Shown piece after piece: positions 24,835-32,612 of a stretch of 32,612 nucleotides of DNA. Under the pieces are notes generated by a model, which was given only the letters and a program-made list of their open reading frames with translations, did no database searches and was not told the DNA's origin. Each line of letters begins with the position of its first letter. Positions within the stretch are counted from its first letter, which is position 1. A program made the translations under genes and the position numbers. This stretch comes from Desulfobacterales bacterium RIFOXYA12_FULL_46_15 (lineage in GTDB: Bacteria; Desulfobacterota; Desulfobacteria; Desulfobacterales; Desulfobacteraceae): the NCBI GenBank assembly GCA_001799395.1, contig MGTJ01000180.1:1-32612 (forward strand). The letters are read 5' to 3'.

Positions 24835-24956
24835 ACTGATGGATGCAAATGCCGCCAAACACCCGGAAAAAACAGCCCTGTGCAACACAGCTTCCCCACA
24901 CTCCGTCGGGGAAAATCATGAAATACAAACTCAGAGAGGAGTTTTCACATGTTTGA
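24821..24956 (+). pseudogene. acyl-CoA synthetase (AMP-binding) gene reduced to its two ends
   Basis: From the ATG at 24821, with GGAGAGG upstream, the frame reads MNIVELMDANAAKHPEKTAL, a typical start of AMP-forming acyl-CoA ligases. At about 24881-24890 the homology jumps. In the +1 frame from 24891 the sequence reads LPHTPSGKIMKYKLREEF and ends at TGA 24954-24956. This is the C-terminal A10 motif of the same family, with its catalytic lysine in SGK. About 500 codons of an ordinary ligase are missing and the two ends are out of frame. The original frame runs on to a TAA at 24965-24967, giving a 48-residue product at most. The 3' end still supplies the ribosome site of the dehydrogenase gene. 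Confidence 0.82.
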
Positions 24957-26193
24957 ATATCTTTTAAGTGCGGAACAAAAAAAACTCAGGGACGAAGCCC
25001 GGGATTTTGTAAAAGCCATCCCCAGGAAAATGATCCTGGATATGGATGCTGATAAAATCCGGTTTCCCAAAGAATTTTTACAGGAAGCCGGAAAGCGGAA
25101 CCTCATGGGTTGCCGCTTTCCGGAACTTTGGGGCGGCCGGGGCATGGACTGGGTGTCCACCTGCATGGTCATGGAGGAAATCGGCAGGCTGGGCTATATT
25201 TTTGCCTGCACCTTTGGTGTAGGCGCCGAACTGGTCTGTGATGCCATTATCCTCCATGGGACTGACAGCCAGAAGGAACAATATGTGAGGCCCCTGCTCC
25301 AGGGAAAAATCTTTGCCGCAGAATGCCTGACCGAACCTAGGGGCGGGTCGGATTTTTTCGGCACCACCACCACGGCAAAGGACATGGGAGACCATTTCCT
25401 CATCAACGGCCAGAAACGGTTCATTGTGGGCGGAGAAGGGGCAGACTATTTCCTGGTGTATGCCAGGACTGATCCGGATGGTGCCCCCCACAAGAGCATT
25501 TCCTGTTTTATCGTGGACAAAACAGAAGGTGTCAAAAGCGAATACCTATACGGGCTCATGGGCTGCCGGGGCGGCGGCGCCGCCCGCATGACCTTCAGGG
25601 ATGTGAGGGTTCCAAAGGAAAATCTTTTGGGCAGGTTGAACCAGGGGGTGGATGTTTTTAACACCATGATGATCCCCGAGCGCCTGGGAACGGCCGCTAT
25701 GACCATTGGTGCGGCAACACCTGCTGTGGATGTGGCCACGGGCTATACGTCCAGGCGCAAAGCATTCGGCCGGCCGGTGGCTGAATTCCAGGGAGTCTCC
25801 TTCCAGGTGGCTGAAGCCGTCACCCTGCTGGATGCATCCCGGGCTATGATCTATACCACGGCCAGGGCCGTTGACCGGAAGATCGACGAAAAGCAGATCA
25901 GGCGGCTGGTCTCAGAGTCTAAAAAATTTGTTACCGAATCCTGCCAGAAGGCCGTCCACAATGCCATGCAGGTCATGGGCGGTATCGGATACACCAATAT
26001 CTATCCGGTGGAACGGGTTTTCAGGGATCTGCGGCTCGCCTCCATCTGGACCGGGACCAACGAAGTCATGTCCATGATTATTGCCAATGAATGGTACAAG
26101 GAATCCTATCGCAACAAAAAAACCGGTTCCGTCCGTGATATGGAAGAAGATGCAGCCGAAGCCCAGGCAAAGGATGAAAAAATATTTGAATAA
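24949..26193 (+). CDS. acyl-CoA dehydrogenase
   Basis: A 414-residue flavoprotein that introduces the alpha-beta double bond into an acyl-CoA and passes electrons to ETF. Seen are CLTEPRGGSDFFGTTTTAK (FAD/substrate contact), INGQKRFIVGG, and the C-terminal MQVMGGIGYTNIYPVERVFRD. At the site of the medium-chain enzyme's catalytic Glu376 the sequence is IWTGTNEV, without Glu. Glu244 in MMIPERLGTAA sits where isovaleryl-CoA and long-chain dehydrogenases keep their base. A branched-chain or otherwise bulky acyl-CoA is therefore plausible, not proven. GAGGAG lies 7 bases before the start, inside the end of the broken ligase gene. The acidic tail after residue 390 is unusual. Confidence 0.92.
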   Translation: MFEYLLSAEQKKLRDEARDFVKAIPRKMILDMDADKIRFPKEFLQEAGKRNLMGCRFPELWGGRGMDWVSTCMVMEEIGRLGYIFACTFGVGAELVCDAIILHGTDSQKEQYVRPLLQGKIFAAECLTEPRGGSDFFGTTTTAKDMGDHFLINGQKRFIVGGEGADYFLVYARTDPDGAPHKSISCFIVDKTEGVKSEYLYGLMGCRGGGAARMTFRDVRVPKENLLGRLNQGVDVFNTMMIPERLGTAAMTIGAATPAVDVATGYTSRRKAFGRPVAEFQGVSFQVAEAVTLLDASRAMIYTTARAVDRKIDEKQIRRLVSESKKFVTESCQKAVHNAMQVMGGIGYTNIYPVERVFRDLRLASIWTGTNEVMSMIIANEWYKESYRNKKTGSVRDMEEDAAEAQAKDEKIFE

Positions 26194-26766
26194 AAAAAAC
26201 CATACTGCCTGTACGCCTGCTGAAATACAGTTTATCAGGGATCTGCAGTGGATCAAAGCAGTACCAGTTTTGGGGTTGGGTTTCACGGTGAGGGAGAGCT
26301 GATGGTAAACTGGCCCATAGTAACAGGATCTGTTTGTTAATGAATTTATCGCTGCAAAGTCCAAAGGCGGCGCCTATGGGATTAATGTTGATTATTCAGG
26401 CTGCAAGCTCGATAAAAAAAAGTAGAACAAATGGAAAACAACCAGGAGGGAAACATTGCAAAACCGGGAACCGGTGTGGAAGAACCCAAGACAGCTCTGA
26501 TACCGGAAATATTTGCCAGTGCTTTTTTCTCAGCAGTGGCAGAGCGTGCTGAGTGTTGTCAGGGCCATTGCGATTGCGACGGCAAATGCAGTCCATATAG
26601 TTTAAAATTCTGTCTTATTTTTTATTTGTCTTACGTCACAATATATACTATTGTTCTTCCATTGAAGCTGACCACAATATACCGTGCAGAACTCATCCAT
26701 GAGCGGTGTGTTTAGAATAGTGCTTTTAAAGATTGATTCAATTTTTATCAAAAAAAATCCGGGATT
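26194..26766 (+). other. 573-base stretch without a recognisable gene
   Basis: No family was recognised here on either strand. Two open pieces may be remnants. At 26324-26425 a 33-codon frame following two stop codons has the protein-like segment AAKSKGGAYGINVDYSGCKL. At 26431-26715 a 94-codon frame contains a Cys-rich segment (ECCQGHCDCDGKC) and then a hydrophobic segment, but lacks a ribosome site before its ATG. An AGGAGGGAAACATTG at 26442-26456 looks like a ribosome site with a TTG start, but that frame ends after 14 codons. Decayed genes of the acyl-CoA locus are possible. No terminator is seen after the dehydrogenase gene. Confidence 0.4.
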
Positions 26767-29226
26767 ATGAAAAAAATAGTATTGACCGGCATTTTATGCA
26801 TAGGACTTGCGGCTTTAATATCCATAGACAGGTGGCAAGTAACACGCTGGCGTGCTGAAAAAAAAACAGAACTCAGTGCAACGGCCGAGGTATGCAGGAT
26901 ACGCCTTGAGAACGCTGTTATTTCACGATTCAATGCAGTAGAAGCACTTTCATCACTATTTGCCGTGCGTGAGGAAACAAAACCCGAAGAATTCGCCGGT
27001 TTTGCTGCAATGCTTTTGAAATTCAACCCCCCTATCCGTGCACTTCAATATGCAGACTCCCAAACCCGGGTCATCTATGTATACCCCCCGGAAACAAATG
27101 AGATTGCCATCAGTAAACCAATGACTTTACTGACGGATTCCAAACGGGGGCCGTTTACAAAAAAGGCAATTGCTCAGAAGGCGGCATCAGTACAAGGACC
27201 ATTTGAATTACGCCAGGGAGGTATAGGGCTTGTCGTCAGATCTCCGGTATTCTCAGGGGAAAGATTCATGGGACTGGCAATAGGGGTCTATGATGTACCG
27301 GTGTTGATCCGGGAGGCTTTCATGGGGATAAAACTCGATGAATTTGCTTATCGGCTGACTGATGGTGAGGGACGGCTTTTTTGGGAATCAGATAATATCT
27401 CTGGGGATTTTCAGGAAAAACCCGTCAAAGTGGGCGATACCAGGTGGACTTTTTCATTGGGCAGGACAAATTATGCAATTCATCCCCCTGTTTTGATCCG
27501 CATTATGATTCTGGCTTCCGGAGGCAGCTTTTTATTGTCGGCTTTATTGCTGATTCTTTTTTTTTGGGCACAGACCCGAAGCCTGAAACTTATCGTGGAA
27601 GAGCGAACTGAGAATCTTTCAAAAAGCAACAGAACCCTTGTCAATGAAATTTCAGAGCGGAAGCAGGCAGAAAAAGCGTTAAAGAAAAGTGAAACCCACC
27701 TGCGCACATTGATAGATTCACTGCCTGACCTTGTATGGCTGAAAGATTCCGAAGGGGTCTATTTATCCTGCAATTCCAAATTCGAACATTTCTTTGGTGC
27801 AAAAGAGGCAGACATCATAGGAAAGACCGATTATGATTTTGTAGATGAAAATTTAGCAAATTTTTTCCGGAAAAATGACAAAATTGCAATGGCTACAGGC
27901 AGATCCAGCATGAATGAAGAGATTGTCACCTATGCGGACGATGGTCATACAGAGGTTTTGGAAACACTGAAAAGCCCAATGTATGATCAAGAAGGAAAGC
28001 TTATAGGCATATTGGGAGTCGGCCGCGACATTACCAGGCGCAAAGAGCAGGAAGAAGAAAAAATCAAACTGGAAACCGAACTCCAGCAAGCCCGGAAAAT
28101 GGAATCCATAGGCCGGCTTGCCGGTGGCGTGGCCCATGACTTCAATAATATGTTAAGTATCATCCAGGGGAATATCGACATCCTTATCGAGGATACAGAC
28201 CCCTTAAGCCCGGCAATTGGCAATTTTCACGAAATTCAAAAGGCAGCCGACCATTCGGTCGATCTTACACGTCAACTCCTGGCCTTTGCCCGCAAACAGA
28301 CAATCGCTCCAAAACCTGTCAATATCAACAAAGCCGTGGAAGGAATGCTTAAAATGCTCGGCCGCCTGATCGGAGAGGATATAGAACTTAAATGGATACC
28401 CTTTGAAACACTGTGGCCGATCAAAATAGACCCCTCCCAGATCGATCAGGTCTTGGCCAATTTCTGTGTCAATGCCCGGGATGCTATTAAAGGCGTGGGT
28501 AAAGTCACCATTGAGACGGAAAATGTTAGTTTTGATGGGGCATATTGTCATGATCATGCCGGATTTAAACCAGGTGACTATGTGATGATGGCCTTTAGCG
28601 ATGATGGCTGCGGCATGGATAATAACACTCTTGAAAATATTTTCGAACCGTTTTTCACCACAAAGAAAGAAGGGCAGGGCACTGGTCTCGGGCTCGCTAC
28701 CATCTATGGTATTGTCAAACAAAACAGCGGGTTTATCAACGTTTACAGCGAACCCGGCCAAGGAACGACATTTAAGATCTATTTTCCCCGGTATGACCGG
28801 ACAATAACCAAAGCAGAAATAGTAAATTCCGAAAAAACAACCGGAACAGGTCATGAAACCATCCTGTTGGTGGAGGACGAAAAAGCAATCCTGAGAACGG
28901 CATCAATAATGCTTGAACGGCTTGGCTACAGGGTTTTACCGGCATCTACACCACGGGAAGCCCTTCGAATTGCAGAAGAATCCGGTTCCAGGAATATTCA
29001 TCTGCTCATGACCGATGTTGTTATGCCTGAAATGAACGGCCGGGACCTGTTCAAAAAAATAATGCATTCATACCCGGGAATCAAATGCATTTTCATGTCC
29101 GGATATACTGCAAACGTGATTGCACACCATGGTGTCCTGGATGATGGTGTCGAATTTTTGAACAAACCCTTCTCAAAACAGGAGCTGGCTTCCAGAATAC
29201 GTGAGGTACTGGACCATGGCAAATGA
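26767..29226 (+). CDS. hybrid histidine kinase: CHASE - TM - PAS - kinase - receiver
   Basis: An 819-residue membrane sensor. Order: TM helix about 4-20; an extracytoplasmic CHASE-like domain about 40-235, with [12 protein letters not shown] and a late [22 protein letters not shown] strand; TM helix 243-267; coiled coil 270-308; PAS 308-425; His457 ([12 protein letters not shown]) as phospho-acceptor; ATPase with the N-box [18 protein letters not shown] near 613 and GTGLGLA near 639; receiver 697-815 with Asp750 ([11 protein letters not shown]) and Lys800. CHASE domains sense small molecules such as cytokinin-like compounds; the ligand here is unknown. A GGGA precedes the start at 26767. Its TGA overlaps the start of the next gene. 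Confidence 0.9.
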   Translation: MKKIVLTGILCIGLAALISIDRWQVTRWRAEKKTELSATAEVCRIRLENAVISRFNAVEALSSLFAVREETKPEEFAGFAAMLLKFNPPIRALQYADSQTRVIYVYPPETNEIAISKPMTLLTDSKRGPFTKKAIAQKAASVQGPFELRQGGIGLVVRSPVFSGERFMGLAIGVYDVPVLIREAFMGIKLDEFAYRLTDGEGRLFWESDNISGDFQEKPVKVGDTRWTFSLGRTNYAIHPPVLIRIMILASGGSFLLSALLLILFFWAQTRSLKLIVEERTENLSKSNRTLVNEISERKQAEKALKKSETHLRTLIDSLPDLVWLKDSEGVYLSCNSKFEHFFGAKEADIIGKTDYDFVDENLANFFRKNDKIAMATGRSSMNEEIVTYADDGHTEVLETLKSPMYDQEGKLIGILGVGRDITRRKEQEEEKIKLETELQQARKMESIGRLAGGVAHDFNNMLSIIQGNIDILIEDTDPLSPAIGNFHEIQKAADHSVDLTRQLLAFARKQTIAPKPVNINKAVEGMLKMLGRLIGEDIELKWIPFETLWPIKIDPSQIDQVLANFCVNARDAIKGVGKVTIETENVSFDGAYCHDHAGFKPGDYVMMAFSDDGCGMDNNTLENIFEPFFTTKKEGQGTGLGLATIYGIVKQNSGFINVYSEPGQGTTFKIYFPRYDRTITKAEIVNSEKTTGTGHETILLVEDEKAILRTASIMLERLGYRVLPASTPREALRIAEESGSRNIHLLMTDVVMPEMNGRDLFKKIMHSYPGIKCIFMSGYTANVIAHHGVLDDGVEFLNKPFSKQELASRIREVLDHGK

Positions 29227-30140
29227 CATCTCTGCCGGCGGAAAGGATTTTTTTTAAAATGGTAATTTCTGAATATCGCTCTACCGTTCTCCTGCCGGAG
29301 ATCGAAAAGCCCTACCCATCCATCCTGGATTTTTTAACAAACCGGTTTCCCTGCGTTGACAAAAAAACCTGGGAGACCAGGATCTCTTCCGGAAAGGTAT
29401 TGACCGGTGAAGGAGAGCCGATCTCTTCCGGCATGCCCTATGCCCCCTTGAAAAGGCTGTATTATTTCAGAGAGGTGGAGGCTGAACCGGTCATTCCCTT
29501 TACCGAAAAAATTATCTTCTGCAATAATGACCTGCTGGTGGCCTGTAAACCCCATTTTCTTCCCGTGACACCCGGCGGTTCTTATGTAAACGAATGTCTG
29601 CTTCACCGCTTGAAAAAAAGAACTGGAAACCGGGAACTCTCGCCCATCAACCGGATTGACCGGGAAACAGCAGGGCTTGTCCTGTTTTCAATGAACCCGG
29701 AAACCCGTGGCTGCTACCAGGAACTGTTTATGAACGGGATGGTGGAAAAAACCTATGATGCCGTTACAGACTATCCCTGGGCCCCGGAGAAAAGCTCATG
29801 GACCGTGGAAAACAGGATCGTAAAGGGAGACCCCTGGTTCAGAATGAAAACAGCCCCGGGCAAACCCAATGCTGTTTCACAAATATCCCTTGTGGGGTCA
29901 AGGGGAAACAGGGCTTTTTTTCAATTGCGCCCTGTCACCGGCAAAAAGCATCAACTGCGGCTGCATCTCAGCGGATTGGGATTTCCCATTCTCAACGACC
30001 GGTATTACCCTGTACTCCTGCCGGAAGAAAAAATGAATTTTTCCGCCCCGCTTCAGCTTCTTGCCCGAAAGATCCGGTTTTGTGATCCTGTGTCGGCCAG
30101 GCAAGTAAGCTATGAATCGGAACGTAGACTTTTTCTGTAA
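29223..30140 (+). CDS. RluA-family pseudouridine synthase
   Basis: A protein of up to 305 residues that converts uridine to pseudouridine in rRNA or tRNA. The N-terminal part has an S4-like RNA-binding pattern (ETRISSGKVLTGEGEPI). The catalytic motif is INRIDRETAGLVLFS with Asp146; the family norm is HRLDxxTSG, so His-Leu is replaced here by Asn-Ile. C-terminal RPVTGKKHQLRLHLSGLGFPILND is the usual RluA ending. The ATG at 29223 overlaps the kinase stop as ATGA; an in-frame ATG at 29259 has AAGGA 11 bases upstream and would give 293 residues. The RNA target cannot be told. Its stop abuts the convergent helicase remnant. Confidence 0.88.
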   Translation: MTSLPAERIFFKMVISEYRSTVLLPEIEKPYPSILDFLTNRFPCVDKKTWETRISSGKVLTGEGEPISSGMPYAPLKRLYYFREVEAEPVIPFTEKIIFCNNDLLVACKPHFLPVTPGGSYVNECLLHRLKKRTGNRELSPINRIDRETAGLVLFSMNPETRGCYQELFMNGMVEKTYDAVTDYPWAPEKSSWTVENRIVKGDPWFRMKTAPGKPNAVSQISLVGSRGNRAFFQLRPVTGKKHQLRLHLSGLGFPILNDRYYPVLLPEEKMNFSAPLQLLARKIRFCDPVSARQVSYESERRLFL

Positions 30141-30547
30141 TCAAAACTTCCCCCGCTGTTTTGAAATCTTCCGCTGGTTGACCATCTCCAGGATGGCCTT
30201 GTCTGCCTTTTTTTCACTGGACGGGTGGTTGGGACGCAGCAGGACAAAATCCAGAACCTGGCGCCGGCGCTCCAGGAGTATCAAATGAATGAGCAGATCC
30301 CGTTTATGGGACTTGTCCACCAGGTGAATCTTTTGGACAATGGATTCCGCTGCTGTATTACCGGGCATCACCTCGATATATTCCGGTTCCGCCAACATTT
30401 TTTTGGCAAGATCCAGAAGACGCCCCGGCGTGGCCACAAGGATATCAATCCCCTGCTATCAATATTGACCCCGCCGTATACCACGGAACAACGAATGGAC
30501 ACCCGCCTTCCATAGGCCTTGATGCTATCCCCCACCTTGAGGGCAAG
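30141..30547 (-). pseudogene. DEAD-box RNA helicase, deletion-riddled copy
   Basis: Read on the minus strand, this is a patchwork of RhlE-like helicase pieces. LALKVGDSIKAYGRR and VVYGGVNID come from around motif Ia and the GG motif. A frame change follows, then GIDILVATPGRLLDL (motif Ib), joined directly to AKKMLAEPEYIEVMPG and IVQKIHLVDKSHKRDLLIHLI, which normally follow motif III. Next comes the C-terminal tail with DFVLLRPNHP. The DEAD box, the SAT motif and the C-terminal ATPase motifs are gone, so at least three internal deletions have occurred. The last 98 bases of similarity are identical to the helicase end at 32454-32551. Confidence 0.8.
30155..30252. repeat. 98-bp identical direct repeat, copy 1
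   Basis: Base-for-base identical to 32454-32551 and in the same orientation, 2299 bases apart. It encodes the shared helicase tail. On both sides the similarity drops abruptly but the flanks are still visibly homologous, which fits a gene-conversion tract rather than a simple insertion duplication. Confidence 0.92.
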
Positions 30548-30681
30548 GCATTATCTTCCGAACTTTTGTTGAACGGCAATCAACCCAATCACAGAAATGA
30601 ACTGGAAATGAAGTTAATAGCAAATTTTTATTAAAATAAAAAATATTATATTTATCAATATGTTATAAAAATAAATAAAGC

Positions 30682-30707
30682 TTGACTTGGAAATGAACTG
30701 TGATAAT
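30682..30707 (+). promoter_or_regulatory. possible promoter of the Fic gene
   Basis: TTGACT at 30682-30687 and GATAAT at 30702-30707, the latter preceded by TGT, resemble -35 and extended -10 boxes, though the 14-base spacer is short. The -10 box ends 8 bases before the Fic ATG, so the mRNA would be leaderless or nearly so. The surrounding 30600-30715 is very AT-rich. Confidence 0.35.
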
Positions 30708-30715
30708 GTAGCAAC

Positions 30716-31894
30716 ATGATACATTATAAGCTTCCGCAAAATTGGATTATCTATGATAAAATAGCTGTCTTTGATGCACTCGTGCAAGCCAAGGCAAATA
30801 TGGTGTCTCTTACCAATATCCCATATCAAAGACAATGGGCAGAGCAATTGCAAATAGTCCAGCTAAAACGAGAGGTGGCCGGAACATCGAGAATAGAAGG
30901 CGCCGATTTTACAGAAGGTGAACTTGATGCGGCCATCAATGAAACAATAGAACAATTGCACACGAGATCCCAGAGGCAAGCGGCAGCAACGGTGAAGGCC
31001 TATAAATGGATTGCCGGATTAGAAAGTGATCGTCCGATTACAGAAGATTTAATATCAAATATCCATCGGCTTATCATTACCGGTGCAGATGATGACCATT
31101 GTCCTCCTGGGGTTTTAAGAAAAGAAGACCAGAATGTCATTTTTGGAGTACCAAAGCATCGGGGCTGCGATGGCGGGGAAAAATGTGAAAAAGCTTTCGG
31201 GCTGTTGTGTCAAGCGATCAATCAACATTTTCGTGATCATGATCCATTGATTCAAGCCTTGGCAGCACATTATCATTTTGCTGCCATGCATCCTTTTCTC
31301 GATGGAAATGGAAGAACGGCCAGAGCTTTGGAGGCTGTTATGTTACAAAAAGTGGGTCTCCGGGATTCTCTATTTATTGCAATGTCGAATTATTATTATG
31401 AAGAAAAACATTCATATCTGGCAGCGCTTGCGGATGTGAGAGCCAATGATCATAATCTGACACCTTTTATTTTATTTGGATTAAAAGGCATAGCGGTTCA
31501 GTGCCAGAGATTGTTTGAAGAAATAAAAAGGAATATATCAAAGTCGCTATTTAAAGATGTTATGTATAATTTGTTTATCAGGCTTCAATCCAGCAGGAAA
31601 CGTGTTATCGCTGAAAGGCAGGTTGAAATTTTAAAAGTGTTATTGGATAGCTCACAAAATTTAGAGAATTTGCATAAAAAAGTACACCATCTCTATAAAA
31701 AATTAAGCAATCCGAATAAAGCATTTATCAGGGATCTTAATATCTTAACCACATTAAAAGCGGTGGACTATAAGAAGACAAATGACACAGTTAATTTTTT
31801 TGTACGACTTGAATGGGGCACTGAAATAACAGAATCAGAGTTCTTCAAACAATCCAAAGAATTGCCAAAATCTAAATCACATGGGTTCCTTTAA
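30716..31894 (+). CDS. Fic family protein (predicted AMP transferase)
   Basis: A 392-residue Fic/DOC protein. The active-site motif HPFLDGNGRTAR spans residues 192-203, with catalytic His192. Residues 57-62 (TSRIEG) match the inhibitory [ST]xxxE[GN] helix, placed N-terminal to the Fic core as in class II Fic proteins, so the enzyme is probably self-inhibited by Glu61. The C-terminal third (about 270-392) is lysine-rich and may hold a helix-turn-helix. Such enzymes transfer AMP to target proteins. No separate antitoxin gene adjoins. Base composition is clearly more AT-rich than its neighbours and it lies between two helicase copies, both pointing to acquisition. An ATG at 30800 has AAGG upstream but would cut into the conserved N-terminal helix. 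Confidence 0.9.
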   Translation: MIHYKLPQNWIIYDKIAVFDALVQAKANMVSLTNIPYQRQWAEQLQIVQLKREVAGTSRIEGADFTEGELDAAINETIEQLHTRSQRQAAATVKAYKWIAGLESDRPITEDLISNIHRLIITGADDDHCPPGVLRKEDQNVIFGVPKHRGCDGGEKCEKAFGLLCQAINQHFRDHDPLIQALAAHYHFAAMHPFLDGNGRTARALEAVMLQKVGLRDSLFIAMSNYYYEEKHSYLAALADVRANDHNLTPFILFGLKGIAVQCQRLFEEIKRNISKSLFKDVMYNLFIRLQSSRKRVIAERQVEILKVLLDSSQNLENLHKKVHHLYKKLSNPNKAFIRDLNILTTLKAVDYKKTNDTVNFFVRLEWGTEITESEFFKQSKELPKSKSHGFL

Positions 31895-31951
31895 TATTTA
31901 GTTAAACCCTGTGCTATCTGCTCAACTTAATTAACCTTAAGCTTTCATGAT

Positions 31952-32440
31952 TTAATCCGATTCCCATGGGTTTTCAGTAATTTCCGGCCGATATTTAAGC
32001 TGTAGCCCTTTTAAAAAATTGCGCAGGATCTGATCCTTGCAGACCCGGTAATGCCTGTTCCCGGGCTTCCTGAAAAAGGCGCTCAGCTCATGCGCGCTGA
32101 TACTCATATCTGCCAGTCCGATGATCTCAATGATATTCTCGGCTTTCAAATCCAAGGCAATTCTTAATTTTCTAAAAATGATATTATTTGTCAGGTGGTG
32201 TTCCGGGTCCGGCCGGGGTCCTTCTTTTTCCCCCCGTTTATCAAGGATCAACCCATTTAAAAAAATAGCCAGATGGGTATCCCGGCATTCCTGAAATGCC
32301 GGATCATCCTCTTTTTTGAGCCAATCGCTTATTTCACTGCGTGTCACCGAAAGACCTGCCAGGCCGAACACGGCCATCATTTTCGAATCGCTGAGATCAA
32401 AAATATAGCGGATCCGCCGCAGGATATCATTATGGGTCAT
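31952..32440 (-). CDS. DUF1456 (YehS-like) protein
   Basis: A 162-residue protein of the DUF1456/YehS family, made of two similar units. The first has NDILRRIRYIFDLSDSKMMAVF and DWLKKEDDPAFQEC with FLNGLILDKRG. The second has NNIIFRKLRIALDLKAENIIEI and AFFRKPGNRHYRVC with FLKGLQL. The function of the family is not established. The ATG at 32440 overlaps the TGA of the upstream helicase gene as ATGA, so the two are translationally coupled. In contrast to the Fic gene between it and the broken helicase copy, its composition is like the rest of the window. Confidence 0.88.
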   Translation of the reverse strand: MTHNDILRRIRYIFDLSDSKMMAVFGLAGLSVTRSEISDWLKKEDDPAFQECRDTHLAIFLNGLILDKRGEKEGPRPDPEHHLTNNIIFRKLRIALDLKAENIIEIIGLADMSISAHELSAFFRKPGNRHYRVCKDQILRNFLKGLQLKYRPEITENPWESD

Positions 32441-32612
32441 CTTAGGTTTCCCTGCTGTTTTGAAATCTTCCGCTGGTTGACCATCTCCAGGATGGCCTTG
32501 TCTGCCTTTTTTTCACTGGACGGGTGGTTGGGACGCAGCAGGACAAAATCCGGCACCTGCCCGCCAAGGGTAAAACCGCTGACTTCTTCCCGGGGAATCT
32601 TTTCCTTCAGCA
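32437..32612 (-). CDS. DEAD-box RNA helicase, C-terminal end (runs out of the window)
   Basis: The last 57 or so codons of a minus-strand gene whose start lies beyond the right edge. The frame reads LKEKIPREEVSGFTLGG, then QVPDFVLLRPNHPSSEKK and AILEMVNQRKISKQQGNLR before TGA. IExxxxKxIPRE-like sequence is the usual link after the helicase core in RhlE-type enzymes. Family assignment also rests on the broken copy at 30141-30547, which shares this tail and has recognisable helicase motifs. The core motifs of this copy cannot be seen, so intactness is assumed, not shown. Confidence 0.72.
   Translation of the reverse strand, partial: LKEKIPREEVSGFTLGGQVPDFVLLRPNHPSSEKKADKAILEMVNQRKISKQQGNLR
32454..32551. 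repeat. 98-bp identical direct repeat, copy 2
   Basis: Identical to 30155-30252, same orientation, inside the tail of the helicase gene at the right edge. Recombination between the copies would remove the Fic and DUF1456 genes as one 2299-base unit. Confidence 0.92.

Noticed and set aside
28204-28854. Minus-strand open frame of 216 codons opposite the CHASE hybrid kinase
   Set aside because: It is antisense to the ATPase and linker region of a clear kinase gene and shows no recognisable domain.

Overview
The window reads as a chromosomal segment of a Gram-negative, anaerobic, diazotrophic bacterium, most likely a Desulfobacterota sulfate reducer of the Desulfobacter/Desulfobacula type. The reasons are: a molybdenum nitrogenase operon of anaerobe type, with nifI1 and nifI2 between nifH and nifD and a nifD carrying an extra internal segment of about 50 residues; lipopolysaccharide genes (msbA, waaA); large Cache/CHASE hybrid histidine kinases; and an acyl-CoA oxidation locus. 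The genus is inference from family knowledge only.

Layout. 1-578 holds no intact gene: an inverted repeat, the start of an IntI-like tyrosine recombinase without a start codon, and an opposite-strand transposase remnant. 579-10866 (minus) is one operon, nifH-nifI1-nifI2-nifD-nifK-nifE-nifN-nifB-2Fe2S ferredoxin-nifV, read from a clear sigma-54 promoter at 10934-10949. It encodes the structural enzyme, its 2-oxoglutarate-responsive switch, the FeMo-cofactor assembly line, a dedicated ferredoxin and homocitrate synthase. No nifA or draTG lies in the window.

11208-17442 (minus) is a compact housekeeping run: msbA, a Trm112-like protein, a DUF4416 protein, yicC, remA-like, gmk, rlmB, comF-like and a GNAT acetyltransferase, with several ATGA overlaps. 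waaA diverges from msbA and is followed by a GAF-domain gene. gpsA, a YbaK-type deacylase and a Cache/PAS hybrid kinase follow on the minus strand.

24313-26193 (plus) is a LiuR/MerR-type regulator with a matching operator and an acyl-CoA dehydrogenase. Between them lies what remains of an acyl-CoA synthetase gene: about 20 codons of its start joined out of frame to about 21 codons of its end. After a 573-base stretch with no recognisable gene come a CHASE/PAS hybrid kinase and a translationally coupled pseudouridine synthase.

The right end (30141-32612) holds a broken DEAD-box helicase copy, an AT-rich Fic gene, a DUF1456 gene, and the C-terminal end of an apparently intact helicase that runs out of the window. 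The two helicase copies share a 98-base identical tract. Repeated internal-deletion scars (ligase, helicase) and mobile-element remnants suggest ongoing gene loss around an otherwise well-kept core.
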